This document shows, piece by piece, positions 23,901-38,900 of a stretch of DNA of 64,000 nucleotides. The stretch's first letter is position 1. The number at the start of each line of letters is the position of its first letter. The notes beneath the pieces were generated by a model. It ran no database searches. It worked only from the letters and a program-made list of their open reading frames with translations, and was not told the origin of the DNA. The stretch is from Prostheceraeus crozeri (taxonomy: Eukaryota; Platyhelminthes; Polycladida; Euryleptidae), in contig CAJQUW010006977.1 of the NCBI GenBank assembly GCA_907163375.1, forward strand, positions 248,001 to 312,000, read 5' to 3'. The position numbers and the translations under genes were made by a program.

Positions 23901-26900
23901 CCGACAGTAGCGCATAACTTTGAAGCCATTTATGAGTTGACGCAGAATTAATCTTATGAATTGATACCTCTGCTTTTGACTTTGGAGTCGGTCAAGAAAA
24001 AGCAATTAAACAATCTCTTTATTTTATCACTTTATTTCGTGATTACACATGGTGATACTTTACATTGCACTAGTGTACACTTTTGCTTATCAAATCTCGG
24101 AGTCAAAACTGGAAGTGAAATTTCGCATGCGATCAAATCAAATGCTTTATAAAATCTTTCAACTTCAATTATACTGTTCATAAAATTGCATGTCTAAGCA
24201 AACAAATTGAACGACTATTGGGACACCCAGTAAATATTACGTTTAAGAATTGCGAAAGTAATAAATTGAATCTCTTCAAATGTATTGAAAGTAAATAAGT
24301 TATTGAAAGAAATTTACTTATTGAATGTTTCAGTTAATGAACGAGTGCAAACAATATCCAAATGCTACACATGTGAAGTAAAAAGAAAAAAGAGGCAGGT
24401 GATAAAAAGTTGTTTAAAATCTCTAGATAACATGTGATAGCGATGGCACTTTTCCAGGTGGTACGGTTTCAACTGCTGACCTAATCTACAATTCAACATC
24501 AACTCTTGACCAACTGAGCTATCCTAAAGCTATCTGTAAAGCGCATGTATTTATCAAGAATTTTTCAAATTCTGGCAGTACCGGAATGAACAAACATATC
24601 AGACCATGAATTTTTTGTTCTCTTAAAATAAAGAACTTATTGCTGTATTTTCCCTTGGTAAGGAACAAAATACGAATTTATATAATAATATTATATAGAT
24701 ATATACTAATATATCATCACATTACCTAGTATCTGGTAAGTAACATCAATCAATGCGTAGTTGTTTTTCATTGCATAATTTGCAATAGTTGATTGAAATG
24801 TCGATGAGGTACTCGGTGCTTAACTATATATTAGCACCTACAAACACAATAGAAGTGAATGCCCATCTAGCTGCGGATTCGCTAATGCTCTCTTGAGGAA
24901 ATATCAGAGCAATCTTGAGCAGAGCATTCAAGAATTGCAGCTCTTTAAATACCCCAGTCGTACAACATGGATGGTCATTTGAGACAATTATATATAACAC
25001 CTAGCTATATACTGTTTCTGACATATGAGAAAACTATTTTACTTTTGAACATTGCATGAGTTTTTTTAAGAATATTTGCTTTTACGGGTGAGATTTGAAA
25101 TCAATCAACTATTTCATGAGAAAGTGGATTGAAAATTTCTTGTCTCAGCAAAATACTTGCGGGCCAGAAGAAGTTGACTTAATCTTTGTTGTAAGCCAAA
25201 CTGTCGCGAGAGCAAATGATTTTTTTGATTGCTCTGAGATTTTGCCGAGATCTAAAAACTGGCACTATGTTTGCAACATTGAAGCAACTTGATAATCAAG
25301 GTTTGTTATGTGCACCACCGGCAGAACATTCAAGACGGTGGGAAAATATCATGTTCGAGATTTTGGTCTTACGACGGTTCAACTGACAACCGACAAATTT
25401 TCATTGTGCTTTCAATTGCACCGCATTATAAATTGATGACCAATTTAAACACTTGATTGAATTTCTAATTGTCTGAGATTACAGAATTGATAAGAGAACA
25501 ATTGGATTTCGCAATTGTCTTAAGAAATATTGACTTTTGCGCATGTCATATGCAGAAGACAGCAACTTAGAAAATATAAACTGTGAATGTTTTGCTCTGA
25601 CTGTTCTTGACTAAAAACATTTTGAAACGAATTGTATAGCCATCATAAGCATTTAGAGATTTGCTTTTTGTAAAATAACTAACCATAACATGAACAACAA
25701 TCGTTAAAGAAAAACATACTAACCATTGCTTTCATCCAGCGCCATGCCTGGAAAGCACATGACATCTCAGGAATATGAAAACAACGATATGTAGAGCTAA
25801 TTGGTTTAGAAATAGAATATGACCATTTCTTGAGTTTTATGAAGAGCATTTTCTATGTCGAAAATGGACTTACAAATACAAATTCTTTAATGAAAGCTTC
25901 GCATGATTCTAAATTTACTGTCTTTTTTGACGAATATTTAATAATCTATGAATGTGAGAATTTCAAATATGCTTAATCCCAGGAGTATCAGTAACTACAA
26001 GTAAATATTGAACTTTGAATTCAAATAAAGGAAAATTGATACATGTCAACACGTCATGCAAGTTTTGAAAGCTTCTGCTGAATCTTAAACAATTCTGAAG
26101 TCATTAAAGTCAATTTGATCTCCATGATGTTTAGAATGTTTATGAAATCGAATTCAAATTGATACAGTGCTTAACGTCGTGATATCTTTTGCGCGATTAA
26201 TGCCACGTAGTCAGCTTGTGCCATTTCCATCCAAGGACATAGAAATCGCGGAGTGCATAAAATCGATCGCTTCATATGCCAACTTCATATTCAATTGTCA
26301 TTTTTCCAAAAGAGGCCGACTTTCGGTAGATGTCTTGCGTTTTTTAATGCAACTACGATCTGCTTCAATTAGCGTGCTCCAAATTTCTGATCCAGTAAAA
26401 CTTTCAATAGAAAGTTCACAAAAATAAAGATTAATTCAAATTTTATTTTTAGCAAACTGTCTAAGACGATAACCCGATATCTTGAGATTATGTCAAAAGG
26501 TCGCGAAAAAAGAAAACAATAAAAATGAATGGCAAAATATTTTCTGTCTCTGTACGTTCACAATTTGTTCACTTCTACGGATTACTTTCGTTTAGCAAGC
26601 CCTACGTTTTGATTAGGAATAATAACATACCCTCGTCACGTGAATGTTCAATGACTACCAGTACACGCAAAGTGAATGCTGAAATCCGTAACTGTCACGA
26701 AATCTACATGTAGGTGTTTGATCCTTGGAATAAGTTGCAAGTCTTCGTAATATTATAAATTTAGTTCAGAAAAAATAGATTGATGAAGACACAGTGAAAG
26801 TCTAAAGTCTATAAGCAAATTTAAACGAAATCATTTTAATATAATTAAACATCATTTAAACATATTATTCTCTAAGCAGCATCTTTTGTAAGAAAGCGAA

Positions 26901-29900
26901 GATACGTGCGTATTAATAATCCAAGCAGCTATATTGACATTGAAGAAGTTGCAAATTTTGAAATTTGATATGCATCGAAATAGGTAAGCATATCCATCTA
27001 CAGTGTGCTTTTCACCCCGCTTTCTCAACAAATCGTAGAATGTAATATATTTGGCACTATTGCACTTTACTGGTCATTACGTAGGAATGCCAGAAGCAAA
27101 CTTACCGGGTGGGAGTTCGCTGATCAATTTCATTTGGAATATTACTGATTTAACAATTTGAATGAAGAATTTAATGAAGAAGGGATGATAAATCGTGTAG
27201 TGAGTGATAAGTTACGAATTTTCTGACACTCTATTCAATGCTTACGATTTCAACGTCAGCAATTTTGGCTCCTTTTGTGCGCATGGACCTACTCAATAAA
27301 ATAGAGATATTAAAAACAGCATCTAAAACTGACAACTATGATTTAAACAGAGGTACGTCTCGAGGGATCCACTCCCAGTGTCGCACATCGATCGAAGATT
27401 CACTTGTTTCATTAGCTTCAAGTAGAAATCATTCGTTTGTTGATTGAAACATTCTTCCTCATGAAACTGACTAACACATGAACTTGAGCTGCATCATTAT
27501 GATACATAAACGCCCAATCTACATTGTACGCGCATATTTCACAATTTGACTTTGCAACATTCCGACAGCATGGACATTCACGCATCCATCACGCACGAAT
27601 TATCTAATGGATTACCTGCGGAGCCATTTTCTGATGCATTAAAGACTGATAACTTCTCGCAGCCAAAGCAGTCGCAAGGGCATTGGAATTACTAGATTGG
27701 GTAGGAACATTGGAACCAGTCAACCCGCCTCCACCAATAAGATTATTGCGCAAGGGTGCAGTAACTTGACTCTGCTGGGCTCCAACACCGAGATTTGTAG
27801 TGGAAAGTCCACTCATTCTGAAAATGCGCAACGAAAGATTTGAGGAGATTTGATCTAGGGAATGAAATTCTCACAATCACGATTCCTTACCTCAAGATAT
27901 TAAGTAGCTGCTGTTGTTGCTGCTGCTTTTGCTGTTGTTGTTGCTGCTGCTGTTTTAGCATCTGGAGCTTTTGCTGTTGTTGTGCTGTTAGCATATGTGA
28001 GTATTGACTGTTATTAGCAGTGCGGACGCCACCTTGCTGCTCAGAGCTTCCATTCCAAGGTGCTTCAGGAATATTACTAGTAGAGGAAGAAGTTGCAGGT
28101 TTTGAGCCAACGCTGTTGTTGTTTGTATTTGCCACATCAGACGAACAAAGTGGAGTCGAAAAACCAGCAGGAGATTTCTAAAAACAATATTTTTGCTGTA
28201 CTAAAGTAATGAAAGATAAGGTATGATTTGATAATGGAGTTGAGCTACTGGGAGCAATGTTAATCAGTACTAAGCTCTATTAGTTCAGGAGAAAATGCTA
28301 ACAACTAATTCCACGTGACTTTCGATGATAACGCGCTTTCGTATGCTTGTCGTGTCGAGCAGTTCATCACCTCCACTTCTTGACGACTAGGACTTAGAAT
28401 TCCGCATTCTGTTTGGATAAGAATTCATTCGGTTACAGTAGAAGGTAAGTTATATTTCAGTCTTTCCGATCGAAATCCTCAATTTGGATTTTTAGTTCCA
28501 GTGAGCTCAAGTGAAGTGACTTCATGTAGGAGCCTTATGGAATTTCTTTGAATGTTTTCTCCTCACGAATTATATTTCTGTGGTTATTCAGGACGACAGA
28601 TAATTTGCTCCAGGACTAAATACTATGTTGATTACAAAATATTATTGTATTTTGAGTGATTTCACTTTTGAATTTAGAGCATGTTCAAGTCTAGTGATAT
28701 GGTTCTTTTATCATAAGTGCCATGAATGTACTTAGACCTACTACTAAGTTGACAGCTAGATGCACTAGTTTATTTCATGACATATCATTTCTTCACATTG
28801 GCAAGTCCTAAAATTCGGTGCGGAAACAAGTGCTTGCACAATGAAATTCATGCTCTGGAAGTAGTCAGTTGAGACCATTATCGTCTATTATCAACAATTT
28901 TTTGTCTTTGATTCCCTTCAAAATGCTGTCGCCGGTACGGATTGCATTTCTTCACCACTAACAGTCCAGTGCATCTCGATCTCATATTCCCTGATATTTT
29001 CTGTGATACAGTTATCTCTCTGGTATCCTCGCTCGTTTCTTAACTTCCTGGATTTTCATTTTTCTTTCTTTTCTCTTCTCGCCACATCGTTTAGCCGTCT
29101 AATTTGCGCTTCCATTAATGTTTTTCAGCCCTAAATACGTGTCTGCCTTCTTGTCATCTTTGTCTATGGTCTGACCGACCATCTTTTTGAATCTGCCACC
29201 TGCACATCAGTCTTCGTCACAGTCACTACTTCCATGCAAAATCGCTGATCTTGTCAGTTTCGCACAGCTCTACCTTCCACTTCGATTTCATACTGTTATT
29301 CCACGATTCTCAGCCTATCTGCATTTCTCTGTCCGATTCGATCCTCCATTCGCATGCATAGTGGATCTAAAGTATTTCTAATCACTCACTGACTCAATTC
29401 TTGCAACTGAAGCTCCTTATCACCATCATCAGCTTAATAAAACACTGATTAGTAATTGCTGTATAGCGTCCACAGCTTCTGAACAAAGGATAGCAAACCA
29501 TGCACATCTGCGAGTAAAACTGAATAAAATGCACCTCGAGCATGAGATGAATGATAATTGGCGCTGATTACAACGGATAAGCCATACTAATCGGATAAAA
29601 TCTAACATGCATCGACACATCGACTAGTTTATGTAAATGTACTGTCATTGGAGAAGCACTGATAAATCCAAGCATATTAACAGCCAAATTTCTTGAAATT
29701 ATGACTTCTATTTACTTCAGTAGGACTTGTGTTGAACCACTGGTAAATTGACACTTACGTTCGGTAATGATCCGCTCACAGTTGCTTGATTACTGGCGAC
29801 AAGATTAAGTAATTTCTGATATGCGGACATATCGCCAGCACCAGAACCGGCGCCAACAACAGCATTCGGCTGCTTTTGTTCGATTGTATCCATTTGACCC

Positions 29901-32900
29901 TCTAATTCTTCCACGGTCTTTACTTGGCCAAGATCGGCTGAAAATCAGAAGGAATAATAAGAGCGAGAAATAGATTTGCTGAAATTCCATGCAAGATACT
30001 AAACGCAACATACAATGAGAACAAGAGGAACCTAATTGTATCTACAACTAATTCTAAATAGGGAAGATCAAAATTTTGCTGTTTCACGTTTAAAGCAAAT
30101 TTGTCACGCGCTTTGAGCGACTTAAATTTAAAAAGATCCGACATCGACCTGCCCATAGATATCTAGCTATTGTAGAAATTTTTGGTAATAAAAACTGGCT
30201 TCACGCCAGCATCTTTGTACTTCTTTCAATAACTACTGGACAGTAAGCGAGGAGGACAGAATAATCGTGAAGTTTCTATGGAGCACTGCGTTTCTTTTCT
30301 CACAAAACAACCACCGAAAAAAATCGATTAGCGCAAAACAATCCTTGAGAAGTAGGACGAGTGGTATACCGAAGGGGATCCAAGATGCCTAATGGCGGAT
30401 ATCGCTCCTGACGATGCAACGATTGATGACGTTGAATAGTTGAGACAGCTGCCATCAACTACTTGCATAAAAAACTTGAGAATGTGCCGGTCTACATTTT
30501 TAACGACAGCCTTAATCAACACATCTTAAGCCGAAATGAATGAGAGATGTCTGTTTCGACTCAGTGCCAATCTCTTCATAACATAATGGACAGTTACACG
30601 GAGTGGCTTATGCAGCAAATCGACGACGGCGACAAGGCACTGCTAATTGGCTCTGCAAAATTCATGCTAAGTCTAAGACTCGCTTACAGGCGAGATCAAG
30701 AAAGCGACCAATGGTGGCCATAAAAAACGCACAATTATCATCAATTGCCAAGCCAGTTTGCGAGCACCGTCCGACGTTGACTGCGAAAGATGTAGACCCG
30801 AAATTCGCCAACCTACCAATGCCATAAGCTTTTACCAGTATTGAACATGAAATAATATGACATTTACAGTCTCTGTCCGGACCTATTGCCAAGTGATCTT
30901 CAAACACTTCAATAAAGCAGGAAAAACATAACAACAAATTTCCATCGCTGAGCGTGAGCATTTACACACGAAGTCACTCAAAAATTTTTTTTGCTGTGGC
31001 ATCAAAGACAGGCTATATCGTGCTGCCGAGTGGATCCAGGCTGGTGACAATAAAGGAAATGAAAAATGCAAAATTTGTGTTTAGCATGCAGTTTGGCCTT
31101 ATGGAACAAGCTGGTATAATAATACTATTGACTGACTAGCGAAAAACATTTTCCTCGAGCAGGAATGCCATTACAGCATTGTCCTCTCTTTATTATACTA
31201 AACTAGAGCTCGAAAGGGCGGGAAACGCAGAATTTCATTTAAACTCAATGCGTTATTCACTAAGATACACCTATCTCGTATTTTGTAAGAAAATGATAAA
31301 ATTTCGGTTAGCGGTGTCGGCGTGCGAGCCATTCAGCAAACTTCAATTCCTCTACAATAGTACGTCCAAATTTTACACAGTAAGACGAACTGTTGCGAAT
31401 AACAGCAATCTACTTAAATGTATTCAGATCAAGCATATTCAATGCCAAGTAGACACAGCAATCGAACATGACACTTAAGATGCCAACCAATCGATAAAAT
31501 GGTGCATCATAAATGGCTAATGACATTATAGCTACACGACTGAGAACTTTCTAGTCTACTACTACATATACGCTGAGATACTTCAGAAACGAAAGTAACA
31601 AAACGAACGAAGATGTGAACATTAACGTATAGCATTCAAAGAGCATAATACATACAAATATAAACGACTGGAAATCAAAATTACTCAACATCTAACAACA
31701 AAGAGAGTGAATCTCCTTCAGATATGAACTTACCGTCTCCCTCAACACCTACAGAAGACATAAGCTCTTTAAAGTCGCAAACATTTTGTAGTTTGAATGC
31801 AATGATAAGAATTACATTCAGTCACATTTTGATCAACATTACGAGAAGCAGTGCTTTTAGATTGCAAACAAGAAAAAAATTCTAGATACTGCTTAATCAG
31901 TAGAGTTTCTTAAATTTCTCTATTTTTAAAAAATCTTGCATAAATCCTAATATTATCTCAAAAAGCGACTCAGGAGTGTTGATGAAGTTAGCAGAAGTGC
32001 GAATTTAAATAGTACATATTTTTCTCAATAGAAAATGCCAATCAGGAAAAGTATATAGCACAACCTCAAATGACAGCTGCACGAAAGAATAATTTCAACA
32101 AATTACAAAGGGCTATCCTTGGGCGAAACACGGTTAATAATTAAATGGCAAATCGTACCATACGTTAAATATAACCATTGTGAAAAATAAGAGGTATCCT
32201 GTGTTAAATTGAGTAGAATAATAAAAATAATCAATCACTTATGAGAAACCCTGCCGGCCTGCTGCACTATGTTTTGGGCTACGCATTAATATGCTACACA
32301 GTACAATGTTATAGTGTGATACCATACATTACTATTTAACAGTCATCTCAAACTAGCTCGTGTATACTTAATTTCGCTATCTGTTGAAAAGATATCTTTA
32401 TATTTCATGGGCATTTGTGAGTTATTATTTGAAATTGATACTAAACATTGGTAATCACAAATTTAAGTCCCAACGTTCACACGTTATTGTAATAGTCCAT
32501 CATAAACAATATCGAGAGACAAATATGAATTTAGACGATATTTTTCATGCAACCTGCCCTCAAATAGAGCCAGTACTAAAATCACACAGTCCTGGGGTTT
32601 CCCCGAGACGGTACCGACTTTAACAAAACGTATATAATTAATCCCTTTACACACGTATCATATACTATTTTTAAAAATAACAATACCATTGAAAATAGCC
32701 ATAAACAACATTGAATGCCACGTAGCTGAATTTGAAACTCTGCTTCTGCGTACTATACGATTTCGAACATTTTTGGAATCACCGCATTGACTTTAGTTTG
32801 GCATACTTCATTCACATGTGCAACAAGTGCCGCGCATTTCACAGAAGTTGATTAGGGATATAAATAGCGGAAGTTATCACCTGTAGGAATGTTGAGATTA

Positions 32901-35900
32901 TTCATAGAAGGCATTCCAACTGAACCATCCACATTGCCACCAAACTGGTCATGGCTGTATGGATGCTTGCTTGGTCCCTTCTTGAAGAGCATGCCTTTAA
33001 TCGCATCCTCCATCTCTTTGGCAGTTGGATTGGCACTCCGAGAATCAGGAGTACTGAAATCACTTTGTCGTCCCATTGTCGACGATTGTCCACGAAATAG
33101 TCTGCTGACGGAGGATTCCTGACTAGAACCTCGGCCTGAATTGCCTCTGTTTTGTTGCCTTAATTTGGGCTGTGTGTCGGTTGCCTGTGGCACATTTTGG
33201 GCTGCGAAAATATGATTCAGAGCTGCAACAGATGATGCAATGGCAGGATCATCATCCATTGGTCCGAATGTGGGATAATCTGGTCGACCACAGCCAGGAG
33301 CGGAGGGTTGGGTACTTTCATTAGAGGCTGCAAAATAACGATGTTCATTCATGGTCGTAGACATGGACGAGCACAAATGTGAGATAATTACTGTGGAAAA
33401 GTAATAGCAGGCTAAAATTATGTTCATATGTAAATCGAATTGGTAAATACGAGTGATGACCATTTTAATCTATATTTTTGATGAAATTACTAGTCTGAAT
33501 AGCGAACATTTCTGATATAAACAATATAGAATTCATATACCGGTATGCCTGATGATTTGTACTTTGATGCCTTTGTCATACCGACAGATTTAATGAGAAT
33601 AGAGAATTTATTTATTATTATCATAATGAAACTAATGCATATTTTAGCTTTACACGTGATGGACTTTAATACCACTGTATTTCAATATCTTTTAGATTTA
33701 GTAGTGCTAAAATGTATATTGAAATCGTTGTCGCCGCCTTTATAGATAACATTAAATTTTTCGCATCACAACTCACTAGGTATTCTTCCAATGGGGTCGG
33801 ATTCATCCATAGGAGTCGATCCTCGTCCCCTGTTGGCCTCAGATTCACCATTTACGCCGTTCAGGAAGAGGTGACTAAATCTGCTTCCAGACGACATCAC
33901 CACAGGGGCTGGGTCTTCCTCAAGCAGTCCAGGTAAGTCAAAATTCAGGTCATCCAAACCCACGGCTTCAGGGGGAACATCTACAATAATGGGCTGACTT
34001 TGAGTTGTCTCTGGCTGAGCCACAACTTCGACAACTTCCATTTTGGAACTTGATCTCTCTGGGACTGTTTCACTGGGTGCTTTGGCTTCGCTTAATACTT
34101 CACTTGCACTGGCAGGCTGCGTTGCAGCAGGTGCTTCTTGCTGAGTTCGGGATCCGTTTTTGCTACTCTCTGGTGCGGCTTTCCCCTGTTGAACAGGTTT
34201 TCTCTCAGCAGCCGCATTCTTTCGACGCTCGGTGTAACTCAGCCTGTCTGAATTGCCTCTCCTCTTCCTGCCTTTCCCTCCACCACCGTCCTCTTCATCT
34301 GACATTCCGTGGAGCTCAATGGTTTCAAACTGAGTCACTGGACCGCCTGAGAACCATTCCGGTTCATCCTTCGATCCGAACGCATGATTGTGACCGCCTC
34401 CGTCGTCATGTCTCGACATTCCAGACCTTCGATTTCTTTCGAATTCTCGATCAGCGTGCCGCCCGCTCCCAAAGCCTGATCTGCCTTTGCCACTGCGGAA
34501 ATCTCTCTCGTGTCTATCTTGTCTGTCATGTCGATCATGCCGGTGCATGTCATAATTGTGTGTGTCCCGATCGTCATGTTCATTGAAGCGGGATGAATTC
34601 CGAAGCCCTGCAGCACGTGAGCCTCCTCCGGCCACACCACCTGCCCCTCCTCCGCTGCCACTTCCACCGATCTGACCTCGAGATCCGCCCGTTCTCTGCC
34701 CAACATTACCCCCAGACGAGTTGCCACCTCCGCTACCGCTGACATTACCACCTCCAACACCAGCGCCGCCGCTTCCACCGGTAGATGGCATGTGACAGCC
34801 GGAGCCCCAACTTCGCTTCTGTGGTCCTAAGACAATGCTGTCCCGATCGTCGACATTACCAGTCGCATTGCCTCCAGCAATGTTGTTGGCGGTAGCCATA
34901 CCACGCGTTCGTTCTACAAAGAAAAATATGACGGAGAATCGTTGACTGTAAATATAGGGAATGTGAGAACTTCAATGTAAATGCAACATGTATCATTCGA
35001 TATGTTAGAGATGTTGGATTTCCAAATATTCGAGTGATACATGTGCAACATGTATTATTTGTTCCTATTAGGGATATACAGGTTAGACTTAGGTGAATCG
35101 ATTTCTCTTAGCAAATTGGTGAAGCAACTGATTTTTCAGTTCCACTCTCTGCTTGAACGACACCTCTCCTCAGTACGGGAGAGAGTATGGTGCTAGGGAA
35201 AGTCTTTCTGCTGGAGTGTTGTGATGCTCTCAGCTTCTTTAGTGGCTTAGTCCCGGGGTGACCAAGTGAATAAGCTACAGTTGTGACTACAGTTGAATTG
35301 AACAAGAATAAAGTAAATATAGAAGAATAGGATAATTCAAAAAATAATGTTAACTATCTCTTAATTGAATAACCGAGCTGGACACAAAATATGATATTTC
35401 TTCTAACAATAGATCGCAAACAAATGCATACCCTAGGATATGTTAATTCGTGCCAATTAAAAAGCAAAGCATGATGCGTTACTTCAAAATATGTTGATCA
35501 AAAATAAAATTCTCTAAAAGAGGCATGATATCGCCTTTTACCGAAATATCCGAAAAATCTGGTGCTAATATACTTTTCGCAAAATATCGCGCATCCAAAA
35601 AGTCGTGCATGCTTTAAAGGGATGTCACTTGCGTCAATTGTATCATTTACACATGGGACTAAATTGGGTAATCTTATGCGGCACAATTTCATTGTGTTTT
35701 ATGACTTTCACAAAATTCACGAACATCAATATTAATTGCATGAACCTCTTCTTCTGGTACAAATGACATGAAAATCGACTTGACGTGAAATTCTCATTGC
35801 AAGAGCGAATCCGCTGCTGCCACGGAACAGATTTTCGCGCTGCTTCAATTAGTGAGTACTGGTCTGGGCAAGAATTTGCTTGTATCCAACATGGTGCCTT

Positions 35901-38900
35901 CCGTCGTCTGAATCTTTAAGGCGTAGTTGCTGCGAAGATACTTATTGGATTTGTTGAGCCTCACTTTGACAATGGTAAGCCCGCTTCAGAAGCATTCAGA
36001 AGCGTCTACAAGATATTATTGTTATTGAAGCCTCAGGAGTTTTCCGCCATCCATTCAGCGGAACTTCGGGAAGTTTAGGAAATATTCATCCTTTAATAAA
36101 TGGCACAATGGTTTGGATATTCGGACATTTTATGTGAGAATTTTCCGACTACAGTCACACGAGAGAACTGCGCTGACATGATTCACAATTAAAGTCCACA
36201 AATCAGAAGAAATGTCAGTAATCAAATTGAAGTGACATTGTCTTATATTGGTAGCAAAACGCAAACCATAACCAATCCACAATTCTTTTTGTCCAACAAA
36301 AATGTTATGGAATTAAATACATGTACAACTCCCATATTCAATGACATCTTCGCCATATTGGGACTTCGTTCATCTTATAATTTCAAATGCATTATGTAAA
36401 AGCTCAAGACGAGTTTATCGGTATCACGAGCAGAATATTTAGTCAATTCATAAGACATCAAGCGTGAATATTTTGATTTAATGACTTGGGATATTCTTTA
36501 ACTTTTTACATGAATTGCGCCCGCACAGGTTCCTACACGAAGGTCATGACTTTCAGGGTATGTACAGAGAAATTAAGATTCCAATTAGTATACAGATAAG
36601 CATCGCATCGATTTTCAGACAAGATTCTAGACAACTTTCCTTATCTGGCAAATGTAGAATAAATCATTGATCTCGCATCATGACTTGAAAATACTGGAGA
36701 CGAAACAAATTCTGAAAACAGATAATCATAAGAACAGAATAAAATTAATTGAAATGTTATTTTAAAAAAAGCATGTGCGATGCCCCCAACCCAAAATTCA
36801 ATTGCAATATTTATCAAAACATGCATACAATAAAAACGCCCAAATTTCCGGAAATCCAGATATTTCCTGATCATCATGCCTGCTACATGTTCATTATTTC
36901 TTATCCCATTTGTGTCTAAGTACAACATGGCATCATGGTAGGACTATTAGAATCTAAATCGAAAATCAGTCATCCTATTTAATTTCAGAGCTAAAATAGT
37001 AATGATCAACATTCCATTCGCTGAATGTCAAATACTCGCACAAAAATCGAAGATTTTCTGTTGTCTTCTCAGTATGACAAAAAATGAACACATCAATGCA
37101 ATGGCGGCATCGCGTGAAAATTCACGTATCTACGAGCAATTTCGAGGAAGAACATTTTTGCTTGAGCTTCATCAATGCATCATTATCTCAGTTGTTCATT
37201 TAAATTCTTCATTGCATATCTATTGCTTGACCATGGACGCTCATGGTTGCCAAAAAAGCAGCCAGCTGATGACGATTTTAGTAATCCTATGACGTGCCAT
37301 AAGCCATTAAGACAGATTATCAAGCGCCTGGGTAGCAATATCGATCAAACACTGATTTAATGCAGATAATGAGAAAGATAAACGTCATCCTAATATATTT
37401 AATAATTATTTGGCACAACGTGTCACATGAAAAACATGATATAATTCTTCAATCACTTGAATTGATGGCAATATAACGCACAAAATCTTCGTCAGGAATT
37501 TAGAAGTAGCAAAATTGCGCTCTGGCTAAAATTATAAGGATATTTCGTAATCACTATGATTTATGTCGGAATAGGCCATACCCTGACTGGAATCTTTACC
37601 TCAAGCGCGCCGGGCTTATGAGCCGGCGCGCGCCGAGCGCCGGCACCAAATTCTATTTATAGATTATTCCCGACTAAAGCGCGCCGGGAGCAAAATCTAT
37701 TTATAGATCCTTCCGGATTAAAGCGCGACGGCACCAAATTCTATTTATAGATTCTACTCAATAAAAATCCGCATGATGAGTTTAATGCGCGCCGTAACCG
37801 AACACAGTAATTTAACTTGAACGAGTACGTTTTCATCCTTTCATTCGCAATATTTTTTGCGTTATATTTGCACGAACTAATAGTATCCTAAAATGTACTT
37901 CATCGAAGGCCAAAGCGCGCCGGGATCTGTTCTATTTTTAGAAAATATCGCTTATCGAGCGCGCCGGCGCGCCGGATTAATCCAGGAAAACATGTCAAGA
38001 TTCCAGTCGGGGGTCATACATTATGCAAAAGTAAAAATGTTAGGGATACAGTCACAATCGTACTTGCATCTCAATTATCAGAATATTACATAATCATGTC
38101 ATATTGCCCTTATACTTGTTGGATGCATCAAAAAAACATTGAAACAATGAATCATAACTCCGTATCAAAATGTGACGAAATGTAAATTCATCTGAACAGA
38201 AATAAGAAATGAATTTGATATCTCCCTCACTCGAAAGAAGATTAACAGATTTTCCAAAAATACAAGCTCACATCCCCATGAAATTGAAATATGGGGTTAA
38301 CGTATAATATTCAATAACTATATAGTGCGCAATTGATGTGTCGGTTTAAAGTCATCCAGGATTTGTCGACATCTGATACCAAAATTTGCAAAAAGATAAG
38401 AAATCGTCAATAATTTCGTTCTACTAATTATCGTGCACAAATAGAATTTATTACATTAAAAAGAAGATCATTTCTTACTGGGATGATAGTGACATGGGGA
38501 ATGAAAACCTTCAAAACAATTTATAAAACCAACTTTCTTTTACCAATATAAAGAAGACACATATTTCGACCAAACATACCAAAACAGAAATAATCTGAAC
38601 AAAACTTAATTGAGAAAATTTCTCAAAACAATTTCTTCGGCTCAAGAAATAGACTTACTTCTTCTATTTTCCCGACCATTGTAACGATCTGTGAAACAAG
38701 CTGAATGCTTTTTACCAAGCTCTCATGCGGGGTGGCATTCACTAACAAATTGGAGCGCATTTTTCAACAGCTTCTGTCCATGAATTCACATACAACAATC
38801 TCAGATGTCGCATTTAAAATTATAAATATCAATGCTTCTTTTAACAATAATAACAATAATAGGAATCTTTATTGACATCTTGGAAAACAGAGAATTCTAA

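Larger units (their letters stand above)
20399..27615. other. 4E-T intron 8
   Basis: 7.2-kb intron between exons 8 and 9. Besides the two tRNA-like repeats and an AT-rich patch near 24660-24720 I see no element. Short open frames here have no recognisable domains. Confidence 0.65.

Noticed and set aside
23640-23960. Minus-strand frames with protein-like composition (GHTVYRRCVGNS, PLTTVLNQARM).
   Set aside because: Two overlapping frames and no recognised family; possibly old TE debris.
25733-25756. A 24-nt phase-0 microexon-like segment in intron 8 (CTTTCCAG|GCATGG..AATG|GTTAGT).
   Set aside because: The donor is weak and such matches arise by chance in a 7-kb intron; the encoded residues (AWRWMKAM) match nothing in 4E-T.
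27105-27143. A 39-nt segment in intron 8 with a strong donor (CACCCG|GTAAGTTT) and an acceptor (TTAAATCAG).
   Set aside because: It is open only in phase 1, but exons 8 and 9 join in phase 0, where it begins with TAA. It could be a poison exon, but nothing else supports it.
30603-30827. Plus-strand frame rich in Arg/Lys in 4E-T intron.
   Set aside because: No recognised domain and no splice context; likely chance.
34005-34586. 193-codon open frame on the plus strand.
   Set aside because: It is the antisense shadow of 4E-T exon 3, whose GC-rich codons keep other frames open.
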